Origin: an uncultured Clostridium sp.
GTDB taxonomy: Bacteria > Bacillota > Clostridia > TANB77 > CAG-508
Assembly (NCBI GenBank): GCA_947368535.1
Contig: CANBHY010000002.1
Span: 31,536 to 95,535, forward strand
Direction: 5' to 3'
Length of the DNA stretch: 64,000 bases
Shown here: positions 7,974-17,529 of the stretch, piece by piece
Layout: each line of letters begins with the position of its first letter
Numbering within the stretch: position 1 is the stretch's first letter
The notes under the pieces: generated by a model
What the model was told of the DNA's origin: nothing
What the model saw: only the letters and a program-made list of their open reading frames with translations
Databases searched by the model: none
Program-made: the position numbers and the translations under genes

Positions 7974-9878
7974 TTACATCGGTACAACTAATTTACCAAT
8001 CTTATTGCGAATATATTTTTCAAGTTTTTCCATAAACACTACTGGTTCTATTTCCTTTTTAGCTACCATATCTAATCCCTTTTCCCAACTAGCCGTCAAT
8101 TCAGGATTTAGCATATCTGGCATTGAAGAAAATACAACATCATAAATAACTTCTCCTTTATCAGTAGGAGTAATAATCTGTGTTTTAGAATTAATAGCAA
8201 TATATCCTATTCTTTCAAGCTTTTTCATAATCTCCGCTCTAGTAGCACTAGTTCCTATTCCAGCACCTTTTATCTGTTCTCTTAAAGCCTCATCTTCAAT
8301 AAGTTTTCCTGCATTCTCCATTGCTAAAATTATTGAACCAGAATTATACCTTGTAGGTGGAGATGTCTCAGCTTCCTTAGTTTCCATTAAATTAATTTTT
8401 AACTTCTCACCTTTTTTTAGTTTAGACAATAATTCAATATTATTCTCTTTCTCCTCAGAATCGCCTTTTAAGACATCTAAATATCCTCTGCTAGTACATA
8501 CCTTCTCGTTTGCAAAAAATTCTTCATCACCCACTTTAATCGTTAATGCAAGCTTATTATATTCTGCTGGTGGATAGAAAATTGCAAGAAATCTTTTTAC
8601 TATTAATAAATACACATTTTTCTTTAAATCTGATAAATTATCAAAATTTTCAAATCCTTGTCCTGTAGGAATAATAGCATAGTGATCAGTAATTTTAGAA
8701 TCATTAACAAACTTAGTTTTAACTAAATTTGTAGAATATTTTTCTTCAGACATTTTCTTTAAAATATCTTGAACCTCTTCATTTTTACAACCTTTAGATA
8801 ATCCATTTAAATTTTTAGTAATTACTTTTGCAATAGCTGTAGATAAAACCCTTGCATCAGTTCTAGGATATGTAACTAACTTCTTTTCATACAATTCTTG
8901 AATAATCTCTAATGTTTCGTCAGGCTTTATTTTAAATTTTTTAGTACACTCATTTTGAACTTCAGCTAAATTAAAAAGTAATGGTGGATTTTCTTTTTGT
9001 TTAGTCTTTTTTATACTCTCAACAATAGCGTCTTTATCTTTTATTGAATCTATAAACTTTTTGGCTTCATCCTCTTTTTTAAAGCCGGTTTCGTTATATA
9101 AAAGTGGAGATTCAAACATACTAGACCCCTCTGTTGATTTCCATTCAGCTCTAAAAAACTCACCTTCTCCAAATTCACCAGATATTTTATAATACTTTGT
9201 TTTCTTAAAATTTCTAATTTCTCTTTCTCTAGAAACAATCATTCCTAAAACACAAGTCATAACTCGTCCTACAGAAATAGATACATGTTCTTCATTTATT
9301 TTACTAGCAACACGCCTACCAAAAATAATCGAAAGTAATCTAGAAAAATTAATACCTATTAAATAATCTTCTTTTGCTCTCAAATAAGCAGAATCAGATA
9401 AACTATCATAATAGGAAAGCTCTTTTGCTTCTTTAATACCTTTTAAAATTTCTTCCTCTGTTTGAGAGTCAATCCATACTCTCTTCATTTCAGCATTTGG
9501 ATTCGGCTTTGCCATCATAAAAACTAATCTTTGTATATATTCTCCTTCACGTCCAGAGTCACCTGCATTATAAATTTCTGTAATATCATCTCTATGCATA
9601 AGGTCTTTAATAATATTAAATTGCTTTTCTACTTGAGGAATAATCTCATATTTCCACTCTTTAGGAATAAAAGGTAATGTATCCAATCTCCATTTCTTTA
9701 AATTTTCATCATATTTTTCTGGATATGACATTGTAACCAAATGACCAACACACCACGTAATAATCCATTCCTCTGATTCTAGATAACCATTTTTTCTAGT
9801 TGTATTTATTTTAAGTGCCTTAGCAAATTCCATCGCTACACTTGGCTTTTCTGTAATCAATAATTTTTTAGCCATCAT
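7974..9878 (-). CDS. topB: DNA topoisomerase III (type IA)
   Basis: This enzyme breaks and rejoins one DNA strand and resolves single-stranded links between chromosomes. The Toprim domain begins LLITEKPSVAMEFAKAL and has the metal motif NAGDSGREGEYIQ near residue 105. The active-site tyrosine is in LVTYPRTDARVLS near residue 340. The late IGTSATRAEIMKKLERIGYI is also typical. About 634 residues is slightly short for TopB because the protein ends soon after the core, with no C-terminal zinc fingers. The frame opens with TTG-ATG-ATG; the ATG at 9878, five bases after AAAGGA, is the likely start. Confidence 0.93.
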   Translation of the reverse strand: MMAKKLLITEKPSVAMEFAKALKINTTRKNGYLESEEWIITWCVGHLVTMSYPEKYDENLKKWRLDTLPFIPKEWKYEIIPQVEKQFNIIKDLMHRDDITEIYNAGDSGREGEYIQRLVFMMAKPNPNAEMKRVWIDSQTEEEILKGIKEAKELSYYDSLSDSAYLRAKEDYLIGINFSRLLSIIFGRRVASKINEEHVSISVGRVMTCVLGMIVSREREIRNFKKTKYYKISGEFGEGEFFRAEWKSTEGSSMFESPLLYNETGFKKEDEAKKFIDSIKDKDAIVESIKKTKQKENPPLLFNLAEVQNECTKKFKIKPDETLEIIQELYEKKLVTYPRTDARVLSTAIAKVITKNLNGLSKGCKNEEVQDILKKMSEEKYSTNLVKTKFVNDSKITDHYAIIPTGQGFENFDNLSDLKKNVYLLIVKRFLAIFYPPAEYNKLALTIKVGDEEFFANEKVCTSRGYLDVLKGDSEEKENNIELLSKLKKGEKLKINLMETKEAETSPPTRYNSGSIILAMENAGKLIEDEALREQIKGAGIGTSATRAEIMKKLERIGYIAINSKTQIITPTDKGEVIYDVVFSSMPDMLNPELTASWEKGLDMVAKKEIEPVVFMEKLEKYIRNKIGKLVVPM

Positions 9879-9971
9879 CAAAATCCTTTATTTTTCTTTC
9901 TTGATACACATTATATCTATTTTATATATGTATTTCAAGAACAAAATTAATTCCTACGCATTTATTCCAAC

Positions 9972-10003
9972 AAAAAAAGCAACTCATAACTTTGAGTTGC
10001 TTT
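9972..10003 (-). terminator. Intrinsic terminator of the 10016 surface-protein gene
   Basis: The arms AAAGCAACTCA (9976-9986) and TGAGTTGCTTT (9993-10003) pair around a six-base loop. On the minus strand a run of seven T follows. It lies just beyond the stop codon of the sortase-substrate gene. Confidence 0.88.
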
Positions 10004-10015
10004 AAATATATATCA

Positions 10016-10744
10016 TTATTTATTATCAAGTTTTTTGTAATTTAAAAATGCAATGATACCTAAAACAGCGATTGCTGCTAGTAAAGGTAAAACATATGAT
10101 TGCTCTGCTCCAGTATCAGGCATTGTTCCATTATTAGTTGTACTAGTTGGTGTTGTTGATGGAGTTGATGAAGGCTGTGTAGCACTTGGTGTTGAGCTTG
10201 GTGTATTTGTAGTACTTGGTGTTGAACTTGATGTTACTGTTGCTGAAGGACTACTTCCTGTACCACTAGAAATATTTACTGTTTGAATAGCTGATGAAAT
10301 TTGTACTTTTTTCTCTAATGATGAGTTTCCACCTTCAATATCTCTTAATTTGATCATTGTATTTGATGTTGAAACATTTTCTGCAACTTTAAATGTGAAT
10401 GTTACTGCTTCTTCATCATCTTCTATTGGATCTTGCTTTTCTAATGAAATCTTTCCTGTATTTTCATCAAAATTTACAGACCAATCATTTAACTCTTTAA
10501 CATCATCTTTTGAAATTGATAAAACATTATCATCATATTCCAAAACACCTGTTAATTCACTTAATCCACCTTCAACAGAAACTCTTACTAACTTAAGAGT
10601 AACTTTAAATTCAGATCCTTTTGTTACCCTTGTTGAGTCAAGAACTAAATTAGCTGAAAATGAATTTGCTGCATATACTTTGCATACTGACAATATCATA
10701 AATATAAATACTAATAATGTAATTACAAACTTCTTGTTTTTCAT
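10016..10744 (-). CDS. Secreted cohesin-like protein with a sortase sorting signal
   Basis: The 242-residue protein has an N-terminal signal peptide ending near VYAANS. Residues 28-150 form a beta-rich domain resembling type I cohesins (SANLVLDSTRVTKGSEFKVTLKL, then LTGVLEYDDNVLSIS). A Ser/Thr/Pro-rich linker runs to about residue 205. The C-terminus carries MPDTG, a variant LPXTG sorting signal, then a hydrophobic helix and a YKKLDNK tail. A sortase should therefore fix it to peptidoglycan or to pilin subunits; no sortase gene is in the window. Cohesin-like folds also occur in non-cellulosomal surface proteins, so cellulosome function should not be assumed. It is monocistronic with a strong promoter and terminator. 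Confidence 0.88.
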   Translation of the reverse strand: MKNKKFVITLLVFIFMILSVCKVYAANSFSANLVLDSTRVTKGSEFKVTLKLVRVSVEGGLSELTGVLEYDDNVLSISKDDVKELNDWSVNFDENTGKISLEKQDPIEDDEEAVTFTFKVAENVSTSNTMIKLRDIEGGNSSLEKKVQISSAIQTVNISSGTGSSPSATVTSSSTPSTTNTPSSTPSATQPSSTPSTTPTSTTNNGTMPDTGAEQSYVLPLLAAIAVLGIIAFLNYKKLDNK

Positions 10745-10769
10745 TCTTTAAATCTCCTTTATTTTATAC

Positions 10770-10798
10770 ATTATAACCGCTTTTTGTTGTTACGTCAA
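10770..10798 (-). promoter_or_regulatory. Strong predicted promoter of the 10016 surface-protein gene
   Basis: On the minus strand, TTGACG (10793-10798), a 17-base spacer and a perfect TATAAT (10770-10775) lie about 25 bases upstream of the start codon. An AAAGGAG ribosome binding site follows. Confidence 0.8.
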
Positions 10799-11160
10799 CC
10801 TTTTTTAGCTTTTTATTCCAAATAATGTATTTTATAAACAATATTTTTTTAATCATACACCTCAATTTTAATACTTTATTCTTAAATTTCAAGTATATTA
10901 ATATATATATTACATATATTAATATATATTATTTTCTACGGATTTCATGCTTTTTAAAACAAAATGTTCAAATATTTTTTTATTATATCTTTTTATTAAC
11001 AAAATTCGACAAAATTTGCTTAATTCTTAGGTATTCAACACTTTTAAAACTCGTCCAATTTCTGTAACATTTTTGTAATTTTTCTTTAACAATAATGTTA
11101 TATCTTTTAATTTTAAAACTTAGTATAATTTTATTACACGAACGATTTAAAGGGGATATA
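10799..11160. other. AT-rich intergenic region with no supported gene
   Basis: The 360 bases between the divergent genes are extremely A+T rich, with overlapping TATTAATATATA strings around 10895-10930. Short open frames here have no ribosome binding site and low-complexity translations. A TAGTATAAT string at 11121-11129 could be the -10 box of the 11161 gene, but no good -35 box accompanies it. I see no RNA fold worth naming. Confidence 0.6.
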
Positions 11161-12255
11161 ATGGGTATTAATTTATTATTAAGAAAAGAAGGATTAGAAA
11201 ACATTCGAAAATTAAATACTTTACAAATAAATAAAATTGCATCATATATAGCCGACAAATTATGCAAATCATTTCCCGAATTACACTTATCACAAAGTGC
11301 ACTATTTATCCAAATATCAAGATTAGACATGTACATAGCTACTATGCCAGACGGAAGTAGCGCAAAATATGTATATGGAAATAACTCAATCTATTTTAAC
11401 GAAAACCTTGATTTATCTAATATGGATATTACTGCAATACATGAATGCATACACTATCTTCAAGAATATAAAGATCAAAAAGGAAAACTTACAAAATTAG
11501 GTTTGTATGATTTAACCCAAGAAACTGGATTAGCAATTAATGAAGCTGCAGTTCAATTATTAGCATCAAGAACTTCTAGAACTAGCACTTTTGACACTGT
11601 TACATATTATGGCATGTCATTTGTATCAGAAAGTCCTGAATATTATCCTTTGGAATGCGCTCTATTATCTCAAATGATGTTTTTCACAGGAGATGAGCCA
11701 TTATATTTTAGTACACTATATGGTTCACCAATGTTTAAAAGAGCTTTTATAAACAGTTCCAACGAAAACACTTTTTACGAAATAGAAAATTTATTTGATA
11801 AATTATTAAATATTGAAACTGATTTAATAGAACTATCTCAAAGACTTCAATCAATCTCATTTGATAAGTCAAAAATCTTACAAATGCAAATAGAATCAAA
11901 GAAAAAAATCATTACTAATTTATGCTTAAAAATTCAGAACAAAATAATAGAAAATTGTTTTAAAAGAAAATTTATGAAAGTAGAAACTTTTGATGATATT
12001 AGAGATTTTGAAAATGATTTAAGAGAGTTTCAAGACCTATTAATAATATCTGATAATTATGATTTCTATATAAAATTTTGCGACAAAATGGCACAAGACA
12101 TTGCTTTTAAAAAGAATCAAATCATCAAATATGGAAAAGTAATTGATATACCAAAAGAATATAGTAGCTACCTTCCAGTAGTTACTACAACTAAAAAAAT
12201 ATCAAAACTTCAAGAAATTATAACTACATTAAAAGATTTTATCTGGGGAGAATAA
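11161..12255 (+). CDS. Putative zinc metalloprotease-like protein (HECIH motif)
   Basis: The protein has 364 residues from the ATG at 11161, which follows AAAGGGG; an upstream in-frame ATG at 11095 has no ribosome binding site. Residues 95-135 contain AIHECIHYLQEY, a HExxH zinc-ligand and catalytic motif, followed about 25 residues later by INEAAVQLLASR, where the glutamate could be the third ligand as in gluzincins. The C-terminal third is helical, with heptad-like charged stretches around residues 220-330. There is no signal peptide, so it probably acts inside the cell. I know of no named family. The stop codon abuts a hairpin shared with the convergent gene. Confidence 0.8.
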   Translation: MGINLLLRKEGLENIRKLNTLQINKIASYIADKLCKSFPELHLSQSALFIQISRLDMYIATMPDGSSAKYVYGNNSIYFNENLDLSNMDITAIHECIHYLQEYKDQKGKLTKLGLYDLTQETGLAINEAAVQLLASRTSRTSTFDTVTYYGMSFVSESPEYYPLECALLSQMMFFTGDEPLYFSTLYGSPMFKRAFINSSNENTFYEIENLFDKLLNIETDLIELSQRLQSISFDKSKILQMQIESKKKIITNLCLKIQNKIIENCFKRKFMKVETFDDIRDFENDLREFQDLLIISDNYDFYIKFCDKMAQDIAFKKNQIIKYGKVIDIPKEYSSYLPVVTTTKKISKLQEIITTLKDFIWGE

Positions 12256-12258
12256 AAA

Positions 12259-12288
12259 ATGGACGAAAACTTAAACATTTTCGTCCAT
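12259..12288. terminator. Bidirectional terminator shared by two convergent genes
   Basis: ATGGACGAAAA (12259-12269) pairs with TTTTCGTCCAT (12278-12288). T-rich runs follow on both strands. One arm also encodes the last codons (MDE) of the minus-strand gene ending at 12271, so the coding sequence and the terminator overlap. Confidence 0.8.
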
Positions 12289-12639
12289 TCTTTTAAATAT
12301 ATTATCTGGATTATACTTCTTTCTCTGCTCATTTTCAAATTGTTTTTGTCTTTCACTATCCTCAGCTTGCAACTTTTTTCTTTCTTCATCTGAACACAAA
12401 TAATCTCTCCATATAAGTGAAATTATTCCAAGAGTCTCATCCATAAGCTCTTGTTCTTCTAACTCAATATTTTCATCTAAAACAAAGAAATAATCTTTAT
12501 CCATATTTTCTTCTATAAAATTTAACATATCTATAGGAATTTTATCTATTATATCTTTTCCTAGAGATTTTAATATCATATATACTTGTTTTAATGCTTT
12601 TTTATAATTTTCTTTATTCATTCTTCTAATCTCTTTCAT
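12271..12639 (-). CDS. Small helical protein of unknown function
   Basis: This protein of up to 122 residues is predicted to be mostly helical and strongly charged, ending in EERKKLQAEDSERQKQFENE and FKRMDENV. I do not recognise it. The frame overlaps the end of the upstream transglutaminase-like gene by 14 bases. A second ATG at 12621, four bases after that gene's stop codon, is an equally likely start. Neither start has a clear ribosome binding site, so translation is probably coupled to the upstream gene. The adjacency suggests a partner or immunity-like role for that gene, but this is only inference. Confidence 0.7.
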   Translation of the reverse strand: MKEIRRMNKENYKKALKQVYMILKSLGKDIIDKIPIDMLNFIEENMDKDYFFVLDENIELEEQELMDETLGIISLIWRDYLCSDEERKKLQAEDSERQKQFENEQRKKYNPDNIFKRMDENV

Positions 12640-13600
12640 CTGTTTTTTCAGTAATCTTTTTAGAAAGTTTTATTCCATGCAAATCACTCATAACAGAATT
12701 TCTAAAATTATTTCCTCTTTTAGCTAATAATGCTATTTTAGCTTCTGGGTTACTATATATTTTAGCTTTTCTACTTGAGAAATATACTCTACTTTGTTGC
12801 TTATTTTCTAAGTCCATCTCATCAAAAATTAAAAGATCTTCAGGTGTTTTTATTTCAGGAGCCGCTGCAAAAAACTCTGTAGCAGCATCAAATACAGTAT
12901 AATTTCCACCCTTTTCAATAAAATTGAAATGATGACTTTCTTGATTTCCAAGACTATTAATCGTTTTACCTTCTATCATAAAAGTATTATATCCTAAAAA
13001 AGATAACAAGTTCTGAGACATCAATGCCATTTCTGTACATTCCCCAATACCTAAACCTTTAATAGCACTTATAGGTATTGGTATTATATTTCCCTCATTT
13101 TCTCTATCATTTATTTCAACCAACAGTTCTTCTTTTTCTATATCACCTTTTCTTGAAAGTAAATAATTTTTAAATCGTTCTCCAAACTCTTCTCTTATAT
13201 CACTTCTAGTTTTCCCCTCTAGACTTAACTGTTTATATACTTCTAATCCATTTTTATCTGGTTGTGCCCTTAAAAAATAATATTGTATTCCATTCATCAA
13301 AGCCTTTACATTTAATGCATTATATTTTTTAACTTCAGATATATTTTTTCTTATTAGTGAATCTATCACATCTTTAAAAATCTGCTTCTCATCCATCCAA
13401 TAGCAAGTAGTATCAACCAAACCAAATCCAATCTTTTCATCATCACTTATAAAACCTTGTATAAAATCTGCTTGTTCACTTCTCTGCATATTTTTTTGAT
13501 ATTCTTTTGAGTTTAAATATGCTAATCTTTCTTCAACAATTTCTTCTGTTGATTTTCCAGATTCAATTTCTTGTACTAATTCTTGTATATTTAAAAACAT
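12626..13600 (-). CDS. Transglutaminase-like cysteine-hydrolase fold protein
   Basis: The 324-residue protein has no signal peptide. Its C-terminal half shows a possible Cys-His-Asp catalytic triad of the transglutaminase/papain-like fold: GIGECTEMALMSQNLLSFLGY (cysteine near residue 192, on a helix), ESHHFNFIEKG (histidine) and YTVFDAATEFF (aspartate). The spacing and the order Cys, His, Asp fit. The N-terminal 130 residues are helical and unassigned. It probably modifies or cleaves a protein or peptide inside the cell. It lies downstream of addB and upstream of a small overlapping gene. I cannot name the family with confidence. Confidence 0.8.
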   Translation of the reverse strand: MFLNIQELVQEIESGKSTEEIVEERLAYLNSKEYQKNMQRSEQADFIQGFISDDEKIGFGLVDTTCYWMDEKQIFKDVIDSLIRKNISEVKKYNALNVKALMNGIQYYFLRAQPDKNGLEVYKQLSLEGKTRSDIREEFGERFKNYLLSRKGDIEKEELLVEINDRENEGNIIPIPISAIKGLGIGECTEMALMSQNLLSFLGYNTFMIEGKTINSLGNQESHHFNFIEKGGNYTVFDAATEFFAAAPEIKTPEDLLIFDEMDLENKQQSRVYFSSRKAKIYSNPEAKIALLAKRGNNFRNSVMSDLHGIKLSKKITEKTDERD

Positions 13601-13624
13601 TTTTTCTACCTCTTCTTTATATTA

Positions 13625-16600
13625 CTATCTTTTCAAGATTTCATCCATAATATAATCCTTAGAATAATTTTTTATATAATTATAATTGTTATCCTTAAAC
13701 TTTGGATCAAAATTACAAATAGACTTATATTCGCAATATTCACAGGGAGTTTTCTTATTCATATAAAATGGCTTAATATCAATTTTTCCACTAAAAATTT
13801 CTTTAGAAATTTCTTTAATAATATGTTTAGTATACTTTTGCAATTTTTCAAACTGTTCTTTTTCTAAAACTCTTGATTTTGATTTACTAATATTTCCATC
13901 TTTATCTAAATAAACAGGAACTGACTCAGAATAATTTGAAGGACTAATACGTGAATCCATCATTTTTATAATATCTAAATCAGATATAACTAAACCTTTC
14001 ATTCTAAATTTTTTATTAAGCTCTTTTTTTATATCTTCATCACTCATATTTTTATCAGCTTTAACAATTGTGTCAATCAAATTAAAGTACAACACACCGC
14101 TAGATTCCAAATCTTTTTGTTCTGAAACTTCATCTAAATAAGTTAATAGCTGTATTTGTATTCCCGCAACTATTTGGTTCAAATCAACATCTTTAACTGA
14201 AGATTTATAATCAATAATTCTAACATATTTCTTATCATCTACTTTAGCTACATCTACTCTATCAATTTTTCCTGTAACTACTATATTATTTCCATCTTCT
14301 AGTTCTAATTTCATCGGCTTGAATTCAGATTTTTCACTAAATTCAAGTTCATGTCCATATAATTCAAATTTGGAATTTTTAAGCTGTTCAATAATATAAT
14401 CAATAGACTGATAAACAACCTTTTTTAGCCTTTTAGTAAGTGCAATAAATTTAGGTGTGCTTGAAAATATATAATTTCTACTCATCCCGAGTTTTTTAGA
14501 AATAATCTCTGAAATAATATTGTATAAATCCTCTTTTGTTATTTCTTTAATATTTAAGTCCTTATCCTCAATTCTAGTAAAAACTTCATCAATAACTTCA
14601 TGCATGAAATTACCTGTATCTAAAGCACGTATCCTAAACTCATCTTCTTCAAGTAATTTAAGTCCATACTTCATATGAAAAGCGAACGGACATCTTCTAT
14701 ACTGTTCTAATCTAGAAACACTAGTACGCAAACTATTTCCATATAATTTTTTAATATTATCTGCCGATATAACCTCTGGAACGTTAGTAAATTTTGCAGC
14801 TCTAAAAATTCTAGCAACTCGTTCTTTCTCATACTTTTGATACCAAGCTATAATATCTAATTCTTCACCTTTTACTACTTCTTCATCTAAAAATTTCTGA
14901 TACTTTTCAATAGCATAATCCAAAGTACCTTCTTTAGTAGTAATTTCAAACTTAGCATTTATAACGTCACTATCTTCAGTAATATTAGGAAAAATTTTTT
15001 TAATTTGAGTAATTAAAATAGACTGTCTTAGAGATTTTCCCTCTTTATCTGAAATTCCATATGATAAATATAACTTACACTTAGGCATAGATAACACTTT
15101 ATAAATATTAAACTGGTCTTCATACAAAATTTCTATAGAATTTTTAGCAAGCTCTATATTATTTTCTTTTAATAACGCCCTATCTTTATCATTTAAAAAT
15201 CCTTCATCTTTAACAATATTAGGAATTACACCATCATTAAGCCCAATTAAAAATAATACTTTAATATCTTTAGTCTTTGAACGACCAATATCACCAAATA
15301 AAACTTGATCAAAAAACGTAGGAATACTACCAAATTCTGACTTAGAAATACCTATTTGCAAGATTTTATTAAACCTATCAAAACTCATTTTTTCGTCATT
15401 AAAAATTAAAACAATTTCATCTAATACATCAAAAAATAATTTAATACCATTTCTATATTCTTCTGCTATCTCTACTAATCCTTGCTCTTCTAATAACTTA
15501 GCTTTGCTTAAAATATTTTTTTGAACTTCATTTTCTTCTATGAAGTTATATAAATATTCACAAATATTTTTTGCAGTTTTTTCACCACTTAAATTCTCTT
15601 TAAATTCTAATATTGGAAAAACAATTTTCTTTCTAATTTCATTTAACTTATCTTGTAGATTGTTTTTTTCTTCATATACAAATTCTTCTTTATGCCACTT
15701 TGAACCACGAATTCCCCATTTATTAACATAGTTTTCTAAAATATAAATATCCTCTTCATCTAAATCTAACATTCCAGATTTTATATATGAAAACATTGAT
15801 TCATATGAAAAATTAGTAGTCAAAATATTCAAAAGAGATATTATATATTTCATTAAAATATTATTATTAATATCTTTCTTCTCATCTATAAAAACAGGAA
15901 TTTCATATTTGTTAAAAACTGCTTTAATGTCACTTGAATAAGTATCAATATTATTACAAACAACTGCTATATCTCTAAATCTATAAGATTTTTTACGTAC
16001 TAAATTCACAATATTTCTAGCAACATTTTCTACTTCTGATTCTAAATTTTTAGCTATAAATAAATTAATATCTGATGTAAGTTCTAAAAATTTTTCATTA
16101 TCAACTTTATAAATATTTTTTTCTAAAATCTGTAGCTCTTTACTTTTAAATCTTTTAGATTCCTCTAAATTAACCTTATCAATAAAACATCCATTTCTTT
16201 TAGCAATATCTAATAATTTTTCTCCAGTAATATTATTAAAATAAAATAAATTTTCTTCTACGTTTTCCACATTTTCTAAAGAATCTGTGCATAACGTAAT
16301 AGTCATTTCGCTAGCAATTCTACACAATTTATCAATAACTTGATATTCACTTGGCGTAAAACCTGCAAACTCATCTATATAAAATATCGCATCATTAAAT
16401 AAATTTGACTTTTCAATGTTATCAGCCAAAATTTCTAAGGAATCCGCTTCATCAATATAATTTTCGGAGATTCTGCTCTGATATTTTTCTAAAATTTTTT
16501 TACTATCTTCTAATTTTAATTTTAAATATTTATCATCAATTTTATCTTCTAATAAATCAAAATCTTCTGATTTAACATTATGCTTTTTAAATTCTGTAAT

Positions 16601-16960
16601 CATCCTAGTAGCTAACTCTAAATTTTTATCACTATTTGATAAAAAATTCATGTTATTTTTTAAAGAATCAATAACATCATAGATAATTATAGATTTACCA
16701 ATTGCAGACAAATGACTTTTACCATTACCAACAGTGTTTTCTATAACTCTATCAGCCATTCTGCTTAGCGTTAAAACTTCTGCATTAACACTACTATTTC
16801 CATCAATAATATCTAATAAATGATTTTCTGCTGAAAAAGAAAATTGTTCAGGAACAACAATATAAATCTTGTTTTTTCCCTTAATCTTTTCACGTATACT
16901 ATTAAAAATATAAGTGGTCTTTCCAGAGCCACTTCTTCCATAAACAATTTTAAATTCCAT
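13625..16960 (-). CDS. addB: ATP-dependent helicase/nuclease subunit B (AddB)
   Basis: AddB is the non-motor subunit of the AddAB recombination complex, which processes double-strand breaks and loads RecA. The 1111-residue protein begins KIVYGRSGSGKTTYIF with a Walker A motif. The C-terminal nuclease domain has VRIIDYKSS near residue 915. The iron-sulfur cluster cysteines are one in YRRCPFAFHMKYG (about residue 755) and three in TPCEYCEYKSIC near the end, the AddB pattern. Length fits the family. AddA normally follows directly, but here the next genes are unrelated. The gene starts 10 bases after the uracil-DNA glycosylase gene, so the two are probably co-transcribed. Confidence 0.92.
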   Translation of the reverse strand: MEFKIVYGRSGSGKTTYIFNSIREKIKGKNKIYIVVPEQFSFSAENHLLDIIDGNSSVNAEVLTLSRMADRVIENTVGNGKSHLSAIGKSIIIYDVIDSLKNNMNFLSNSDKNLELATRMITEFKKHNVKSEDFDLLEDKIDDKYLKLKLEDSKKILEKYQSRISENYIDEADSLEILADNIEKSNLFNDAIFYIDEFAGFTPSEYQVIDKLCRIASEMTITLCTDSLENVENVEENLFYFNNITGEKLLDIAKRNGCFIDKVNLEESKRFKSKELQILEKNIYKVDNEKFLELTSDINLFIAKNLESEVENVARNIVNLVRKKSYRFRDIAVVCNNIDTYSSDIKAVFNKYEIPVFIDEKKDINNNILMKYIISLLNILTTNFSYESMFSYIKSGMLDLDEEDIYILENYVNKWGIRGSKWHKEEFVYEEKNNLQDKLNEIRKKIVFPILEFKENLSGEKTAKNICEYLYNFIEENEVQKNILSKAKLLEEQGLVEIAEEYRNGIKLFFDVLDEIVLIFNDEKMSFDRFNKILQIGISKSEFGSIPTFFDQVLFGDIGRSKTKDIKVLFLIGLNDGVIPNIVKDEGFLNDKDRALLKENNIELAKNSIEILYEDQFNIYKVLSMPKCKLYLSYGISDKEGKSLRQSILITQIKKIFPNITEDSDVINAKFEITTKEGTLDYAIEKYQKFLDEEVVKGEELDIIAWYQKYEKERVARIFRAAKFTNVPEVISADNIKKLYGNSLRTSVSRLEQYRRCPFAFHMKYGLKLLEEDEFRIRALDTGNFMHEVIDEVFTRIEDKDLNIKEITKEDLYNIISEIISKKLGMSRNYIFSSTPKFIALTKRLKKVVYQSIDYIIEQLKNSKFELYGHELEFSEKSEFKPMKLELEDGNNIVVTGKIDRVDVAKVDDKKYVRIIDYKSSVKDVDLNQIVAGIQIQLLTYLDEVSEQKDLESSGVLYFNLIDTIVKADKNMSDEDIKKELNKKFRMKGLVISDLDIIKMMDSRISPSNYSESVPVYLDKDGNISKSKSRVLEKEQFEKLQKYTKHIIKEISKEIFSGKIDIKPFYMNKKTPCEYCEYKSICNFDPKFKDNNYNYIKNYSKDYIMDEILKR

Positions 16961-16970
16961 TATTTCTCCA

Positions 16971-17516
16971 TTACATATATTTTTTAACTTCTTTCAAATC
17001 ATTCCAAAAATTAATTTTAAGTTGCTCATTTCTAAGTAATGCAGCTGGATGAAAAGTTGGCATATATCTAATTCCTTTTTTCTCAATCCACATTCCTCTA
17101 GACCTAGTTATTGAATACTCACTTCCTAAAATTGCCTTTAATGCAACATTTCCTAAAAGTACTATAATTTCTGGTTTAACAAGCATAACCTGACTACGTA
17201 AATAATCTAAACAACTATTTACCTCATCTGGTTCAGGATTTCTATTCATCGGTGGTCTACATTTTACAACATTAGCTATGTAAATCTCATCTCTTTCGAT
17301 TCCTAACCCCTTTAACGCTTGATTCATAAGTTTGCCTGCCTTACCAACAAAAGGCACTCCTTGAGCATCCTCGTCAGCTCCAGGACCCTCTCCAATAAAC
17401 ATAACCTTAGCTTCTCGATTGCCACAACCAATAACAATATTATTTCGATTATTGCAAAGTTTACATTTGTTACAATTCTCTATTCCCTTTTCTAATTCTT
17501 CAAAACTTTCAAACAT
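16971..17516 (-). CDS. Uracil-DNA glycosylase, family 4 (iron-sulfur type)
   Basis: The 181-residue protein removes uracil from DNA. CNKCKLC near residue 15 and the cysteines in VVKCRPP and NSCLDYL supply the 4Fe-4S cluster ligands of family-4 enzymes. The catalytic and uracil-binding motifs are GEGPGADEDAQGVPFVG and PTFHPAALLRN. The size and motif order match bacterial type-4 uracil-DNA glycosylases, some of which are annotated as the N-terminal domain of phage DNA polymerase. It sits between pgeF and addB, a plausible DNA-repair grouping with addB. Confidence 0.92.
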   Translation of the reverse strand: MFESFEELEKGIENCNKCKLCNNRNNIVIGCGNREAKVMFIGEGPGADEDAQGVPFVGKAGKLMNQALKGLGIERDEIYIANVVKCRPPMNRNPEPDEVNSCLDYLRSQVMLVKPEIIVLLGNVALKAILGSEYSITRSRGMWIEKKGIRYMPTFHPAALLRNEQLKINFWNDLKEVKKYM

Positions 17517-17529
17517 TTTTACATCCTAT

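Noticed and set aside
10825..11067. 80-codon plus-strand open frame, and a minus-strand frame at 10983-11336
   Set aside because: The DNA is A+T-only low complexity, there is no ribosome binding site, and the minus frame overlaps the well-supported 11161 gene.
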